6,255 nucleotides of DNA from Pseudanabaenaceae cyanobacterium MP8IB2.15 (GTDB lineage Bacteria; Cyanobacteriota; Cyanobacteriia; Pseudanabaenales; Pseudanabaenaceae). Location of the stretch: assembly GCA_030248825.1 (NCBI GenBank), contig JARCMB010000240.1, positions 1 through 6,255 on the forward strand, read 5' to 3'. The notes under the pieces were generated by a model. That model had not been told where the DNA came from and ran no database searches. It saw only the letters and a list, made by a program, of their open reading frames with translations. Shown piece by piece: positions 6,115 to 6,255 of the stretch; position 1 is the stretch's first letter, and each line of letters begins with the position of its first letter. A program made the translations under genes and the position numbers.

Positions 6115-6255
6115 TAAAATAGCAAATTTATAATAGATTAGGTTAACTAAATACTATATACTCGATGTTCAAGTTTTTTAAGTCTACGCTATGAGGATAT
6201 AGTAAGCGATGAAGAAATAGTTTAGGTGCATGTGATGTGGCTCAGCGAACCCTTA

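Larger units (their letters stand above)
5979..6255. other. AT-rich gene-free tail downstream of acnB
   Basis: These 277 bases hold the acnB hairpin and the candidate promoter. I found no open frame of useful length on either strand, no tRNA and no tandem repeat. CGATCG is absent here. The stretch is clearly richer in A and T than the coding regions, as expected for an intergenic region before the next transcription unit. Confidence 0.6.

Noticed and set aside
6165..6194. Nine-residue frame (MFKFFKSTL) downstream of the candidate promoter, possible leader peptide
   Set aside because: It is too short, has no clear ribosome binding site, and nothing downstream in the window would be regulated by it.
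6235..6255. ATG at 6235 preceded by AGG at 6224-6226, possible start of a gene leaving the window
   Set aside because: Only seven codons (MWLSEPL) are visible, and neither they nor the weak ribosome binding site identify a gene.
6235..6255. GGGTTCGCTGAGCC on the minus strand at the window edge as a tRNA T-arm
   Set aside because: It does not fit the GGTTCRANYCC pattern, and no cloverleaf can be built in the window.

Overview
The window looks like chromosomal DNA from a cyanobacterium. Three signs support this. The palindrome CGATCG, core of the cyanobacterial HIP1 repeat, occurs about 25 times by my hand count, against roughly 1.5 expected by chance. Two small genes belong to families strongly expanded in cyanobacteria (Uma2/DUF820 and DUF29). 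The first protein closely resembles cyanobacterial CysQ-like phosphatases. I cannot fix the genus; a Pseudanabaena-like filamentous lineage is only a guess.

Layout from left to right: (1) a CysQ/inositol-monophosphatase-family phosphatase on + (1-840), possibly missing a few N-terminal residues at the window edge. (2) Convergent to it, a Uma2-family PD-(D/E)XK nuclease-like gene on - (start at 1434). It is interrupted by one in-frame TGA at 994-996, and a recognisable C-terminal segment continues in the same frame to a TAG at 853-855. (3) Divergent from it across 117 bp, an intact DUF29 gene on + (1552-2037). (4) carA, the small subunit of carbamoyl-phosphate synthetase (2135-3295). (5) acnB, bifunctional aconitase B (3372-5978). 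(6) An AT-rich, gene-free tail (5979-6255) with a strong hairpin just after acnB and a plausible sigma70-type promoter pointing out of the window.

The three large genes are housekeeping: PAP or inositol phosphate turnover, carbamoyl phosphate for arginine and pyrimidines, and the citrate-to-isocitrate step of the TCA cycle. They share a neighbourhood rather than one pathway. The Uma2/DUF29 pair is the accessory part. I found no tRNA, rRNA, CRISPR array, insertion sequence or phage gene, and no credible undescribed multi-gene system. The most interesting observation is the Uma2 gene apparently caught soon after a single nonsense change.
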